A stretch of DNA of 64,000 nucleotides from Geobacter sp. (GCA_009886125.1 VFJK01000061.1:1-64000); one strand, 5' to 3'; positions 25,599-34,571 are shown, numbered from the stretch's first letter. Numbers and translations are program-made. Notes: generated by a model not told the origin, from the sequence alone.

Positions 25599-26777
25599 AT
25601 GAGTGAAAACGTATATGTCGTCGAGGCAAAGAGAACCGCTTTTGGTTCTTTTGGCGGGATGCTGGCTGATGTTGAGGCTCCGGCACTGGCTTCTGCGGTT
25701 ATCAAAGGTCTGCTGGAGAGCAGCGCTCTTCCTGCTGATGCTGTGGATGAGGTGATCATCGGTCAGGTGCTTTCCGGCGGCTGCGGACAGGCTCCGGCCA
25801 GGCAGGCGATGCGTGGGGCGGGGATTCCGGATTCGACTCCTGCCATGACGATCAATAAAGTCTGCGGGAGCGGTCTGAAAGCAGTTATGCTTGCTTCAGA
25901 CAGCATCCGGCTTGGGAATGCGGCGATTGTCGTTGCCGGCGGGATGGAGAACATGTCGCTGGCGCCCTATATTCTCAAAAAAGCGCGGACCGGCTACCGG
26001 ATGGGGCACGGCGAGCTGCTTGACCTGATGATCTATGACGGACTGACTGATCCCTACACCGGTGTCCATATGGGGATAATCGGCGAGGCGAGTGTGGAAC
26101 GGGCCGGGCTGACCCGTCAGGAACAGGATGATTTTGCGGTCCGTTCCTATCAGCTTGCCCAGGCAGCAGTCACGAACGGCGTCTTTAGCGACGAGATCGT
26201 CCCTTTTGTGAAGAAGAGCAGGAAAGGGGAGGAGGTTCTGGCAACTGATGAAGAGCCTTTCAAGGGTGATCCTGCGAAGCTTTCGCAACTCAAGGCCGTT
26301 TTTAAAAAGGACGGCACCATCACCGCCGGCAATGCTTCTTCGATCAATGACGGAGCAGCCCTGCTCCTGCTCTGCGGAGATGAGGGGTTGAAGAGATACG
26401 GGCTGAAGCCGAAGGCACGGATCGTCGCTTCAGCAACAGCAAGCCTGCACCCGGATTATTTCCCCGAAGCGCCGATAACCGCTATTGAAAGGGTCTGCGC
26501 CCGGGCGGGACTGAAGCTGAGCGAGATCGACCTGTTCGAGATCAACGAGGCGTTTGCCTCAGTGGCGCTTCTCGCAATCAAAGGGCTCCATCTTCCCCTG
26601 GAAAAAGTCAATGTCAACGGTGGTGCCTGCGCGATCGGTCATCCGATCGGTGCCAGTGGTGCACGACTTGCTGCGACAGTTATCCGCGAACTGCATAAAC
26701 GAAAACTTCGCTATGGACTGGCCACGCTCTGCATCGGCGGGGGAGAGGCTGTGGCAGTGATATTTGAGAGAGTGTAA
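25599..26777 (+). CDS. Acetyl-CoA C-acetyltransferase (thiolase)
   Basis: Biosynthetic/degradative-type thiolase of 392 residues that cleaves acetoacetyl-CoA to two acetyl-CoA, the last step of butyrate-type beta-oxidation. The nucleophilic Cys sits in INKVCGSGLKAV (about residue 88), the catalytic His in GGACAIGHPIGASGA (about 348), and the second Cys in LCIGGGEAVAVIFE (about 378). ACAGGAGGATTC precedes the ATG. It is the first gene of the second plus-strand operon, behind the promoter at 25541. Confidence 0.94.
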   Translation: MSENVYVVEAKRTAFGSFGGMLADVEAPALASAVIKGLLESSALPADAVDEVIIGQVLSGGCGQAPARQAMRGAGIPDSTPAMTINKVCGSGLKAVMLASDSIRLGNAAIVVAGGMENMSLAPYILKKARTGYRMGHGELLDLMIYDGLTDPYTGVHMGIIGEASVERAGLTRQEQDDFAVRSYQLAQAAVTNGVFSDEIVPFVKKSRKGEEVLATDEEPFKGDPAKLSQLKAVFKKDGTITAGNASSINDGAALLLLCGDEGLKRYGLKPKARIVASATASLHPDYFPEAPITAIERVCARAGLKLSEIDLFEINEAFASVALLAIKGLHLPLEKVNVNGGACAIGHPIGASGARLAATVIRELHKRKLRYGLATLCIGGGEAVAVIFERV

Positions 26778-26856
26778 CCCCTCCAAGCATCCCCTTGTCA
26801 GGGGAGGCTTTAAGGCTTCCCCCCTGACAAGGGGGGATTGAGGGGGGTTGGGTTTA
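26776..26856. repeat. CCCCTTGACAGGGG-family palindromic repeat
   Basis: About 80 bp filling the thiolase-hbd gap: CATCCCCTTGTCAGGGGAGG then CCCCCCTGACAAGGGGGG. If the operon is read through, this forms a strong hairpin in the message. Confidence 0.75.
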
Positions 26857-26874
26857 AATTTCAGGAGGAATTTT

Positions 26875-27720
26875 ATGATCAAAAAAGTCGGAGTTCTCGG
26901 CGCGGGACAGATGGGGAACGGTATCGCTCATGTCTTTGCCCAGTATGGATTTTCAGTGGTGCTCTTCGACATAGCCGCAGCCCAGCTTGAAAAGGCTGTT
27001 GCCACCATTCAGCAGAATCTTGAGCGGCAGGCGAAAAAAGGGACGATACCCGAATCCCTGATTGCAGAGACGATCTCCCGGATAACGACCACTCAGAACA
27101 TGTCCGATCTGTCCGGCGTCGATTTCGCAGTCGAGGCGGTGACCGAAAACGAGTCATTGAAGCTGGAGATCTTCCGTCAGCTTGACGCGACGGTCCAGCC
27201 TTCAGCATACCTTGCTTCAAACACCTCCTCGATCCCGATCACCAAGATCGCCGCAGTGACAAAACGCCCGGATAAAGTGATCGGCATGCACTTCATGAAC
27301 CCTGTCCCCCTGATGAAACTGGTCGAGATCATCCGCGGTCATGCCACCAGCGACGAAACTTTTGCAGTCACCTCGGACCTGGTGGCAAAACTTGAAAAAG
27401 AGATGGCGGTATCCCAGGACTATCCGGGCTTCATCGTCAATCGTATCCTCATGCCGATGATCAACGAGGCTGCATTTGCTCTCTATGAAGGGATAGCGAC
27501 AGCCGAAGATATCGACAAAGGGATGAAGCTCGGCACCAACCAGCCCATGGGGCCGCTGACCCTGGCGGACTTCATAGGTCTGGACACCTGCCTCGCCATC
27601 ATGAACGTTCTTTACGACGGTTTCAAAGACCCGAAATACCGACCCTGCCCGCTGCTCGTCAAGATGGTTAATGCCGGCTATATGGGGAGAAAATCGGGGA
27701 GAGGATTTTATACATATTAA
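26875..27720 (+). CDS. hbd: 3-hydroxybutyryl-CoA dehydrogenase
   Basis: NAD-dependent dehydrogenase of 281 residues oxidising (S)-3-hydroxybutyryl-CoA to acetoacetyl-CoA. The dinucleotide loop is KVGVLGAGQMGNGIAHVFAQYGF (residues 4-26), the catalytic His/Glu region is GMHFMNPVPLMKLVEII (about 138-154), and the C-terminal helical domain contains NQPMGPLTLADFIGLDT. The track starts at 26848 inside the repeat; ATG 26875 after TCAGGAGGAATTTT is the real start. It acts between crotonase and thiolase. Confidence 0.94.
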   Translation: MIKKVGVLGAGQMGNGIAHVFAQYGFSVVLFDIAAAQLEKAVATIQQNLERQAKKGTIPESLIAETISRITTTQNMSDLSGVDFAVEAVTENESLKLEIFRQLDATVQPSAYLASNTSSIPITKIAAVTKRPDKVIGMHFMNPVPLMKLVEIIRGHATSDETFAVTSDLVAKLEKEMAVSQDYPGFIVNRILMPMINEAAFALYEGIATAEDIDKGMKLGTNQPMGPLTLADFIGLDTCLAIMNVLYDGFKDPKYRPCPLLVKMVNAGYMGRKSGRGFYTY

Positions 27721-27739
27721 TCGCGATAATGAACGTTTC

Positions 27740-27787
27740 GTAGGGGCGGATGGCGTCCGCCCTTGGGCGCATGCCATGCGCCCCTAC
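27740..27787. repeat. GTAGGGGCG palindromic repeat
   Basis: Ends GTAGGGGCG and CGCCCCTAC frame two inner hairpins (GGGCGGATGGCGTCCGCCC-like and GGGCGCATGCCATGCGCCC). It sits in the hbd-crotonase gap, directly before the ribosome-binding site. Confidence 0.7.
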
Positions 27788-27798
27788 AGGAGGATGTC

Positions 27799-28581
27799 AT
27801 GGAATACTCTAATCTGCTGGTCGAAATCACTGAAGGTGTTGCCACACTGGTTATTAACAGTCCGCGGACACTGAACGCTTTGAACAGTAAGCTGCTGACA
27901 GAGCTGGAGTGTGTGCTTTATGAGCTCAACCTGGATGAATCCGTCAAGGTCGTGATCCTGACCGGAGCCGGTGACAAGGCTTTTGTCGCCGGTGCGGACA
28001 TCAAGGAGATGTCCATGATGAGCTCCTATGAAGGACATCAGTTCGGACTGAAAGGTCAGCGGGTGATGATGCTTATCGAAAAGATGACCAAGCCGGTCAT
28101 TGCAGCGGTCAACGGCTATGCCCTCGGCGGCGGACTGGAGCTTGCCCTGGCCTGCGATTTCATCTATGCATCGGATAAGGCCAAACTGGGATTCCCGGAG
28201 GTCACTCTCGGAGTCATACCCGGTTTCGGTGGTACCCAGAACCTGGCACGGCTGATCGGCCCCAACAAAGCCAATGAACTGATCTTCAGCGGGAAAATGA
28301 TCAATGCGGAGAAGGCTGCATCATGGGGGATCGTCAACGAGGTCTTCGCACCGGAAGAGCTGCTGGCAAAGGCAAAGGAAACCGCTACCCTCATCGCCGG
28401 CGTCGGAACAGTTGCGGTTGGCTATGGAAAGAACGCGATAGCCAACGGGCTTAACATGACCAAGGAAGACGGTTTCAAATATGAAGCTGCTCTCTTTGGG
28501 GTCCTCTTCTCGACTGATGACCAGAAAGAGGGAATGGGAGCATTTGTAGAGAAGAGGAAAGCGGTGTTCACCGGTAAATAA
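27799..28581 (+). CDS. Enoyl-CoA hydratase (crotonase)
   Basis: Crotonase-fold hydratase of 260 residues that hydrates crotonyl-CoA. The oxyanion-hole stretches are KAFVAGADIKEM (about 65-76) and GYALGGGLELALACDFIYAS (about 107-126). The two catalytic glutamates are in GGLELAL and LGFPEVTLGVIPGFGGTQ. The track start at 27763 lies within the repeat; ATG 27799 follows ACAGGAGGATGTC. It is part of the thiolase-hbd-crt-acd run. Confidence 0.94.
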   Translation: MEYSNLLVEITEGVATLVINSPRTLNALNSKLLTELECVLYELNLDESVKVVILTGAGDKAFVAGADIKEMSMMSSYEGHQFGLKGQRVMMLIEKMTKPVIAAVNGYALGGGLELALACDFIYASDKAKLGFPEVTLGVIPGFGGTQNLARLIGPNKANELIFSGKMINAEKAASWGIVNEVFAPEELLAKAKETATLIAGVGTVAVGYGKNAIANGLNMTKEDGFKYEAALFGVLFSTDDQKEGMGAFVEKRKAVFTGK

Positions 28582-28606
28582 ATAGTCACATCTCAGGAGG
28601 GATTTC

Positions 28607-29746
28607 ATGGATTTCGAGCTTAGTCAGGACCATAAAGTGCTGCAGGACGCAGTTCGCGACTTCGTAAACAAAGAGATCAAGCCGATCGCGATGAAGATCG
28701 ATGAAGATCATTATATCCCTGATGAACTGGTGAAGAAGATGGGAGAGATGGGCCTTCTGGGCAGTTACTTCCCGGAAGAGTACGGCGGTGCCGGGCTCGA
28801 CATGCTCTCCTATGCCATTGTCGTCGAAGAGGTCTCCAAGGCGTGCGGCTCAAGCGGTGTGCTGATTTCCGCTCATACCTCGCTGGCCAGCGGGCCGATC
28901 TATACGTTCGGCACCGAAGCGCAGAAGAAAAAATGGCTTCCGGCACTCAACAGCGGCGAGATTATCGGCTGTTTTCTCCTGACCGAGCCTGATGCGGGGA
29001 GTGATGCCGGCGGAACCGCCACCATGTACCGGCGGGAAGGGGACGAATTCGTCATCAACGGCGGCAAGACCTTTATCACCAATGGCGGCTACCTTGGTAC
29101 CGGGGTGCTGCTCGCTTCCTATGACCGGAGCCTGAAACATAAAGGGATCTCCGCCTTTATCGTCGACCTGAAATCTCCGGGGGTCACCATACTGAAGAAT
29201 GAAAACAAAATGGGGATCCGTGGCAGCTATACGACCGCTTTTGCATTCGACAATCTGCGCGTCCCGGTTGAGAACCTTCTCGGTCAGGAGGGGAAGGGTT
29301 TCAATGTCGCCATGGACACGCTGAACGGTGGGCGTATCGGCATCGCTTCGCAGGCGCTCGGCATTGCCGAAGGGGCTTTTGAACGGGCACTTGCCTACTC
29401 GAAAGAGAGGAAGCAGTTCGGTCAGGCGATCTGCGAGTTCCAGGGTATCCAGTTCAAACTTGCCGACATGTGGACCCGGATCGAGACCAGCAAGCTTCTC
29501 ATCAACAAGGCTGCCTGGCTGAAAGACAACAAGAAGAGCTACACCATGGAGTCGGCTATGTGCAAGATGCACGCCTCCGAAACCGCGACCTTTGTCACCA
29601 AGGAGGCGATCCAGATCCACGGCGGCTACGGCTACATTGCAGACTACGAAGTGGAGCGGATGTACCGGGACGCCAAGATCACTGAAATATATGAAGGAAC
29701 CAACGAAGTGCAGAGAGTTGTTATCTCGAAACTGCTTTTATCCTGA
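28607..29746 (+). CDS. Short-chain acyl-CoA dehydrogenase, butyryl-CoA type
   Basis: FAD flavoenzyme of 379 residues. FAD-binding signatures are CFLLTEPDAGSDAGG (about 124-138) and RKQFGQAICEFQGIQ, and the catalytic base is the Glu of IYEGTNEVQRVV (about 362). It should oxidise butyryl-CoA or a close relative to the enoyl-CoA and pass electrons to EtfAB, encoded a few genes downstream. CAGGAGGGATTTC precedes the start. The second paralogue lies at 34572. Confidence 0.93.
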   Translation: MDFELSQDHKVLQDAVRDFVNKEIKPIAMKIDEDHYIPDELVKKMGEMGLLGSYFPEEYGGAGLDMLSYAIVVEEVSKACGSSGVLISAHTSLASGPIYTFGTEAQKKKWLPALNSGEIIGCFLLTEPDAGSDAGGTATMYRREGDEFVINGGKTFITNGGYLGTGVLLASYDRSLKHKGISAFIVDLKSPGVTILKNENKMGIRGSYTTAFAFDNLRVPVENLLGQEGKGFNVAMDTLNGGRIGIASQALGIAEGAFERALAYSKERKQFGQAICEFQGIQFKLADMWTRIETSKLLINKAAWLKDNKKSYTMESAMCKMHASETATFVTKEAIQIHGGYGYIADYEVERMYRDAKITEIYEGTNEVQRVVISKLLLS

Positions 29747-29754
29747 TTTGTCCC

Positions 29755-29873
29755 TTCGGTTCGATTTTGGCCTTAGAGCAAGGCGGCGAGGAGGGAGCGT
29801 GAGGCGTAGCAGCGCTACGTTGAGAATGATCCTGACGTAGCCAACGCAGCTATCAGGCCAAAGGCGAGCCGAA
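29755..29873. repeat. CGTAGC/GCTACG-centred repeat with inverted ends
   Basis: Outer ends TTCGGTTCGATTTTGGCCTT and TCAGGCCAAAGGCGAGCCGA pair at about 17 of 21 positions. The centre contains GGCGTAGCAGCGCTACG. Related centres occur at 31911 and 57631. Confidence 0.6.
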
Positions 29874-29886
29874 CTACGGAGAGTTC

Positions 29887-31896
29887 ATGGAAGTTACCCG
29901 CGAAATCTACTGGAATATCGGTCATGGTGTGGTCCTTTCCATGTACCTCCTCAGTTTTGCTGCGGTGGCGGTGCTGCTGTGGGGGTTCTGGAAGCGCCTG
30001 CCGCTGTATCGTATCGGCAGACCGCTGACCCGGACCGACCGGTATGAAGAGCGGGTCAGACGGCTGATCGACGATGTCATCGGCCAGGAGAAGGTCGCCC
30101 GGGTAAGGGACGGCGGTCTGCCGCATAACCTCTTCTTCTGGGGCTTCATGGTACTCTTTGTCGGGACACTGCTGGTCATGCTCCAGGCTGATTTCTTCAC
30201 CCCGCTTATGGGGGTGAACCTCCTCTCCGGAGAGTTCTACAAAGCGTTCTCGTTGATCCTTGACCTGGCCGGACTGGTCGTCCTGGTCATGCTTGCCGCA
30301 CTCTTTATCCGGCGATACTTCATCAAACCGGAAGGGCTTGATACAAAGGACGAAGATTTCATAATCCACACGCTCCTGTTCAGCATCATCGTCACCGGCT
30401 TCCTGATCGAAGGTGCCCGGATGGCAGCGACAGAGATCATCCAGAACCCGGCACTCGCAAATTTCTCGCCCATAGGAAAACTTGTCGCGCAGCTCTTCAT
30501 GGGCTTTGACGAGCCGTCCATCCGCAGCAGTCACAAGGTTTTCTGGTGGATCCATTTTGCGCTTGTGCTCGGGTTCTTCTGCGCCATCCCCTACACCAAA
30601 TTGCGCCATATCGTCACTACCAGTGCCAATTCTTTTTTTGCCCCGCTGGAGCCGAAAGGGAGCATCGACACCATAAACATGGAAGATGAGACAGCCGAGC
30701 AGTTCGGGGCTGCAAAGATCACTGACCTTACCTGGAAAGACATCTTTGATGCCGATGCCTGCACCACCTGCAAGCGCTGTCAGGACCGCTGTCCGGCCTA
30801 CGCGACGGAAAAGCCGCTCTCTCCTATGAAGCTGATCAAGCAGATCGGCGAGATAGCCGAGACGACCCCTGAAGCGGGACTCTGCGAAACAGTCACAGAA
30901 GAGGTCCTCTGGTCCTGCACCACCTGCCGTGCCTGCCAGGATATCTGTCCGGCGAATAATGAGCATGTCAACAAGATCCTCGAAATGCGCCGAAACCTCA
31001 CCCTTATGGAGGGGAGCTTTCCGGGTGACGAGGTCAGGACTGCGATCAGCAACATCGAAGTCAACGCCAACCCTTTCGGTCTGGCCTTTGCCGGCCGGGC
31101 AGAGTGGGCAGCCGGTCTCGATGTAGCGGTCATGGCAGAGAACAGCGATGTCGACATACTCTACTTCGTCGGCTGCTATGCCTCATTTGACCGGAGAAAC
31201 CGGCAGATCGCAGAGAGTTTCATCAAGATATGCAATGCAGCGGGAATCAAGGTCGGTATTCTCGGGAAAGAGGAGAAATGCTGCGGCGAACCGGCCCGAA
31301 AACTCGGCAATGAATACCTGTATCAGACCATGGCCCAGGAGAACATAGAACTCATCAAAGGGTACAACGTCAAAAAAATCGTCACCACCTGTCCGCACTG
31401 TTTTAACACACTGGCCAGAGACTACCGGGATCTCGGCCTTGAAATGCCGGTAGAGCATTACACCACCTATCTGGAGAGACTGCTGAAAAACGGTTCGCTT
31501 TCTCTGGAAGCCAAACCGTTTCAACTCACCTATCATGACTCCTGTTATCTTGGCCGTTACATGGATATCATCGCCGCGCCGCGGTACCTTCTTGCAAAAA
31601 GCGGCGGCCGGATCAGCGAGATGGAGCAGAGCGGCTACGACAGCTTCTGCTGTGGAGCGGGCGGCGGGCGGATCCTGGCTGAAGAGAAGATCGGCACAAA
31701 GATAAGCGAGAAAAGGGTCGCCATGGCCCTGGAGACCGGTGCGCCGACCCTCGTCTCCAATTGCCCGTTCTGTCTCACCATGTTCGAAGACGGCATCAAG
31801 ACCGGCGGGGGCGAAGGAAGGATAGTGGTCAGGGATCTTGCCGAAATCGTGGCCGAGAGGTTGGAAAACGCGACTTTTACTCAATCCCGGCGTTGA
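29887..31896 (+). CDS. Membrane FeS oxidoreductase, EtfAB:menaquinone oxidoreductase candidate
   Basis: Protein of 669 residues in the HdrD/GlpC-like group next to etf genes. The N-terminal 230 residues hold five to six membrane segments resembling NarI, with haem-ligand-type histidines. Two ferredoxin-type motifs follow, CTTCKRCQDRCP and CTTCRACQDICP (about 293-360). Two CCG domains come last (EKCCGEPARKLGNEY and DSFCCGAGGGRILAEE). In Geobacter such proteins (Emo) move electrons from ETF to menaquinone, and its place between acyl-CoA dehydrogenase and etfBA fits. The exact quinone partner is inferred. Confidence 0.9.
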   Translation: MEVTREIYWNIGHGVVLSMYLLSFAAVAVLLWGFWKRLPLYRIGRPLTRTDRYEERVRRLIDDVIGQEKVARVRDGGLPHNLFFWGFMVLFVGTLLVMLQADFFTPLMGVNLLSGEFYKAFSLILDLAGLVVLVMLAALFIRRYFIKPEGLDTKDEDFIIHTLLFSIIVTGFLIEGARMAATEIIQNPALANFSPIGKLVAQLFMGFDEPSIRSSHKVFWWIHFALVLGFFCAIPYTKLRHIVTTSANSFFAPLEPKGSIDTINMEDETAEQFGAAKITDLTWKDIFDADACTTCKRCQDRCPAYATEKPLSPMKLIKQIGEIAETTPEAGLCETVTEEVLWSCTTCRACQDICPANNEHVNKILEMRRNLTLMEGSFPGDEVRTAISNIEVNANPFGLAFAGRAEWAAGLDVAVMAENSDVDILYFVGCYASFDRRNRQIAESFIKICNAAGIKVGILGKEEKCCGEPARKLGNEYLYQTMAQENIELIKGYNVKKIVTTCPHCFNTLARDYRDLGLEMPVEHYTTYLERLLKNGSLSLEAKPFQLTYHDSCYLGRYMDIIAAPRYLLAKSGGRISEMEQSGYDSFCCGAGGGRILAEEKIGTKISEKRVAMALETGAPTLVSNCPFCLTMFEDGIKTGGGEGRIVVRDLAEIVAERLENATFTQSRR

Positions 31897-31910
31897 TCTT
31901 CGGGATTTAC

Positions 31911-31949
31911 TTGTGCGACGTAGCGCTGCTACGCCTCCGCGTAATCCCT
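31911..31949. repeat. CGTAGC/GCTACG-type hairpin
   Basis: GGGATTTAC and GTAATCCC arms around GACGTAGCGCTGCTACGCC, in the gap before etfB. It shares its centre with the elements at 29755 and 57631. Confidence 0.6.
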
Positions 31950-32033
31950 TGATCGCCTTGACCTTGCGAAAAATCCACGTTTTCATGGATATGTGTTGAT
32001 TAGTAATGATCGAAAGAAATTAAGGAGGTATTC

Positions 32034-32810
32034 ATGAAACTACTCGTCTGCGTCAAACAGGTACCGGACATGGAGTCGCGCTTTAAACCTGACAGCAGAG
32101 GTGTCTGGTTCAGCGAGACCGACCTTGCGTGGCGGATGAACGAATATGATGAATACGCTGTGGAAGAGGCGGTGAAGCTTCGGGAGCAGCTCGGTGAGAG
32201 TTGTGAGCTGACGGTGCTCTCCATCGGCCCTGACCGGGTCGGCGAAGTGATCAAGAAAGCCTTGGCAATGGGGGCTGACAGGGCGGTTCATGTCCAGGAT
32301 CTGGACGCTGCGGGGAAAGACCCCTGGCAGATCGCTTCGATAATTGCCGGATATGCGAAAGAGCAGAGTTACGACATCATCTTCACCGGTATGCAGTCGC
32401 AGGATCGCGGCTCTGCCCAGGTCGGCGTACTCGTTGCCGAGCTGCTCGGCTTTACCTGTGCGACCACTCTGGTAGGTTTTGCCTTTGCAGACGGAGTCAT
32501 AACTGCAAAGCGCGAACTTGAAGGGGGGCTCAAGGGGGTGGCAAAACTGCAGATCCCGGCGGTAGTGACCTGCCAACTCGGCCTAAATATCCCCCGCTAT
32601 CCGACCCTGCCGAACATCATGAAAGCCAAGAGAAAAGAGATCGCTGCCATCCCGGTCACCGAGTTGCTCAAGGAAGAACCGCTTGCCGCGACAACCAGCT
32701 TCCATCCACCTGCCAAAAAAGGGGGGGGGGTCGTACTCGAAGGTGATGTGGGTGAACTGGTCGAAAAGGTCATCGCCATACTCAAGGACAAGACCGCGGT
32801 GCTGCGGTAG
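32034..32810 (+). CDS. etfB: Electron transfer flavoprotein beta subunit
   Basis: ETF small subunit of 258 residues. The N-terminus MKLLVCVKQVPDMESRFKPD, the AMP-binding region and the recognition-loop region SYDIIFTGMQSQDRGSAQVGVLVAELLG are typical. IPAVVTCQLGLNIPRYPTLPNIMKAKRKEI is the family's conserved segment near 180-210. TAAGGAGGTATTC precedes the ATG. It forms a heterodimer with EtfA and takes electrons from the acyl-CoA dehydrogenases here. A run of nine G at 32725-32733 is a potential slippage site. Confidence 0.95.
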   Translation: MKLLVCVKQVPDMESRFKPDSRGVWFSETDLAWRMNEYDEYAVEEAVKLREQLGESCELTVLSIGPDRVGEVIKKALAMGADRAVHVQDLDAAGKDPWQIASIIAGYAKEQSYDIIFTGMQSQDRGSAQVGVLVAELLGFTCATTLVGFAFADGVITAKRELEGGLKGVAKLQIPAVVTCQLGLNIPRYPTLPNIMKAKRKEIAAIPVTELLKEEPLAATTSFHPPAKKGGGVVLEGDVGELVEKVIAILKDKTAVLR

Positions 32811-32819
32811 GGGGATATC

Positions 32820-33731
32820 ATGAAAACACTGTTGATAGGCGAATACCGCGAAGGCCGGCTCCTTGAAAGTACCTATGAACTCCTTGGCTTTGCGCAGGCA
32901 CTTGGCGCCGACTCATCACTGTTCATAGTCGCACGTGAAGACCAGTTGCCTGCGTTCGCCGGGAAACTCTATCTTGCCGATGCGGCTGCCGCAGGAGAGT
33001 ACAACCCGGACCTCCACAGAGAACTGATCTTTCAGGCTGTTGAACAAGAGCAGCCCGACTACATAGTCTTTCTTCACTCATCCTATGGTTGGGACCTTGC
33101 CCCGAGGGTGGCTGCAAAATTGAAGATCGCGCAGGTTTCCGAGATCTCGGCCATAACAGCTGGCGAATTCGAAGTAGGCTGCTGCAATGCCAAGATGCGC
33201 AGGTCGGTAAAACCGGCAACAGAAAAGGCCGTCCTCACCATACAGGCCGGAGCGTTCCCGGTTCTGCAGCCTGGCGGTTCACCACAGATCCGGAAATTGA
33301 CAGCTTCACTCAGCAGCAATCTTGAGTTTGTCGGTTATGAACCGGCAGAAGCCAAGGATGTCGATCTGGCCAAAGCCGAGGTGATCGTCACGGCCGGCCG
33401 CGGCATCGGCAAGAAAGAGAACGTCCCGGTCATCCATGCGCTGGCAAAGGCGCTCGGCGGCGAACTCGGCGCCAGCCGTCCGGTCGTCGATGCCGGCTGG
33501 GTCGAGCACAGCCATCAGGTAGGGACTACCGGGCAGACAGTGAGTCCGAAGCTCTACATCGCCTGCGGGGTCAGTGGTGCGATCCAGCATCTTGCCGGTA
33601 TGAAGAAGTCGGATTTCATCATCGCCATCAACAAGGACAAAGACGCGCCGATCGGTGAGGTTGCGGATGTGCTGGTGGTGGCGGATGTGATGCAGTTCGT
33701 ACCTGCCATGACAGCCAAACTGGGCCGATGA
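32820..33731 (+). CDS. etfA: Electron transfer flavoprotein alpha subunit
   Basis: ETF large subunit of 303 residues. The C-terminal FAD domain is clear: VTAGRGIGKKENVPVIHALAKALGGELGASRPVVDAGWVEHSHQVGTTGQTVSPKLYIACGVSGAIQHLAGM (about 193-265), then FIIAINKDKDAPIGEVADVLVVAD. The N-terminal domain is rather short. It lies nine bases after etfB, with GGGGGATATC as its ribosome-binding site. Its stop overlaps the next start (ATGA), so the CoA-transferase gene is coupled to it. Confidence 0.95.
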   Translation: MKTLLIGEYREGRLLESTYELLGFAQALGADSSLFIVAREDQLPAFAGKLYLADAAAAGEYNPDLHRELIFQAVEQEQPDYIVFLHSSYGWDLAPRVAAKLKIAQVSEISAITAGEFEVGCCNAKMRRSVKPATEKAVLTIQAGAFPVLQPGGSPQIRKLTASLSSNLEFVGYEPAEAKDVDLAKAEVIVTAGRGIGKKENVPVIHALAKALGGELGASRPVVDAGWVEHSHQVGTTGQTVSPKLYIACGVSGAIQHLAGMKKSDFIIAINKDKDAPIGEVADVLVVADVMQFVPAMTAKLGR

Positions 33732-34549
33732 GCGCACTCTCCGGCTTAAAGGTCGTCAATCTGGCGGTCAATCTTCCCGGACCGGAAGCTGCCCGTCGAC
33801 TGCAGCAGCTCGGGGCGGAGGTGGTGAAGGTCGAACCTCCTGCCGGCGATCCGATGGAGCTGTATCATGCCGGTTGGTACCGGGATATGGCTGCCGGGCA
33901 GCAGGTAGTACGGGTGGATCTGAAAAGCACTACCGGGGGTGAGAAGCTGGGGGCTCTGCTGGCAGCAGCAGACCTGCTTATCAGTGCGACCCGGCCGGCG
34001 GCCATGGAACGTCTGGGGCTCGGCTGGGATGAGCTGCACAACCGGTATCCCCGTCTCTGCCAGGTAGCGATTACCGGCTATCCCTCACCGCGGGAGAACG
34101 AAGCGGGCCACGATCTGACCTATCAGGCGTCTCTCGGGCTGATCAATCCTCCCCATATGCCGCGCACCCTGCTTGCTGATATGGCCGGTGCCGAGCAGAC
34201 CTTTTCTGCCGCTCTGGCTCTGCTGCTGGCGCGTGAACGCGGCCATGACCCCGGCTATGCCGAAGTGCCGCTTTCCGAGGCTTGCGAAGCCATGGCTCAG
34301 CCGCTCCGCTACGGCAGTACAGCTGCAGGGGCCCTGCTCGGCGGCGCCATACCCGAGTACAATATCTATCAGGCCGGTGAAGGCTGGATTGCCGTAGCAG
34401 CCCTTGAACCCCACTTCAAAAAGCGTCTGGAGAGCGGACTCGATATCACGACTCCGGAACAGTATCAGGCGGTATTCAGGACCCGGAGTGCCGCAGAGTG
34501 GCAGCAGTGGGGGCAGGAAAACGATGTGCCGCTCGTTGCCGTCAGATGA
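33728..34549 (+). CDS. Short class III (CaiB/BaiF) CoA-transferase-like protein
   Basis: Protein of 273 residues beginning MSALSGLKVVNLAVNLPGPEAARRLQQLGAEVVKVEPPAGDPM, a clear CaiB/BaiF N-terminus (compare alpha-methylacyl-CoA racemase). The active-site Asp is probably in GHDLTYQASLGLI (about 122-134). Family members are usually 380-450 residues; this one lacks much of the C-terminal domain but ends cleanly (WGQENDVPLVAVR), where full-length members continue. It may transfer CoA or epimerise methyl-branched acyl-CoA, or it may have lost activity. Start overlaps the etfA stop. Confidence 0.8.
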   Translation: MSALSGLKVVNLAVNLPGPEAARRLQQLGAEVVKVEPPAGDPMELYHAGWYRDMAAGQQVVRVDLKSTTGGEKLGALLAAADLLISATRPAAMERLGLGWDELHNRYPRLCQVAITGYPSPRENEAGHDLTYQASLGLINPPHMPRTLLADMAGAEQTFSAALALLLARERGHDPGYAEVPLSEACEAMAQPLRYGSTAAGALLGGAIPEYNIYQAGEGWIAVAALEPHFKKRLESGLDITTPEQYQAVFRTRSAAEWQQWGQENDVPLVAVR

Positions 34550-34571
34550 ACACCACGAAGGAGGTGTACGC

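Noticed and set aside
24379-25686. 435-aa minus-strand ORF
   Set aside because: Lies opposite the well-supported M24 peptidase; composition (many His, Arg, Gln) is typical of an antisense shadow.
28850-29620. 256-aa minus-strand ORF
   Set aside because: Opposite the acyl-CoA dehydrogenase gene and without motifs.
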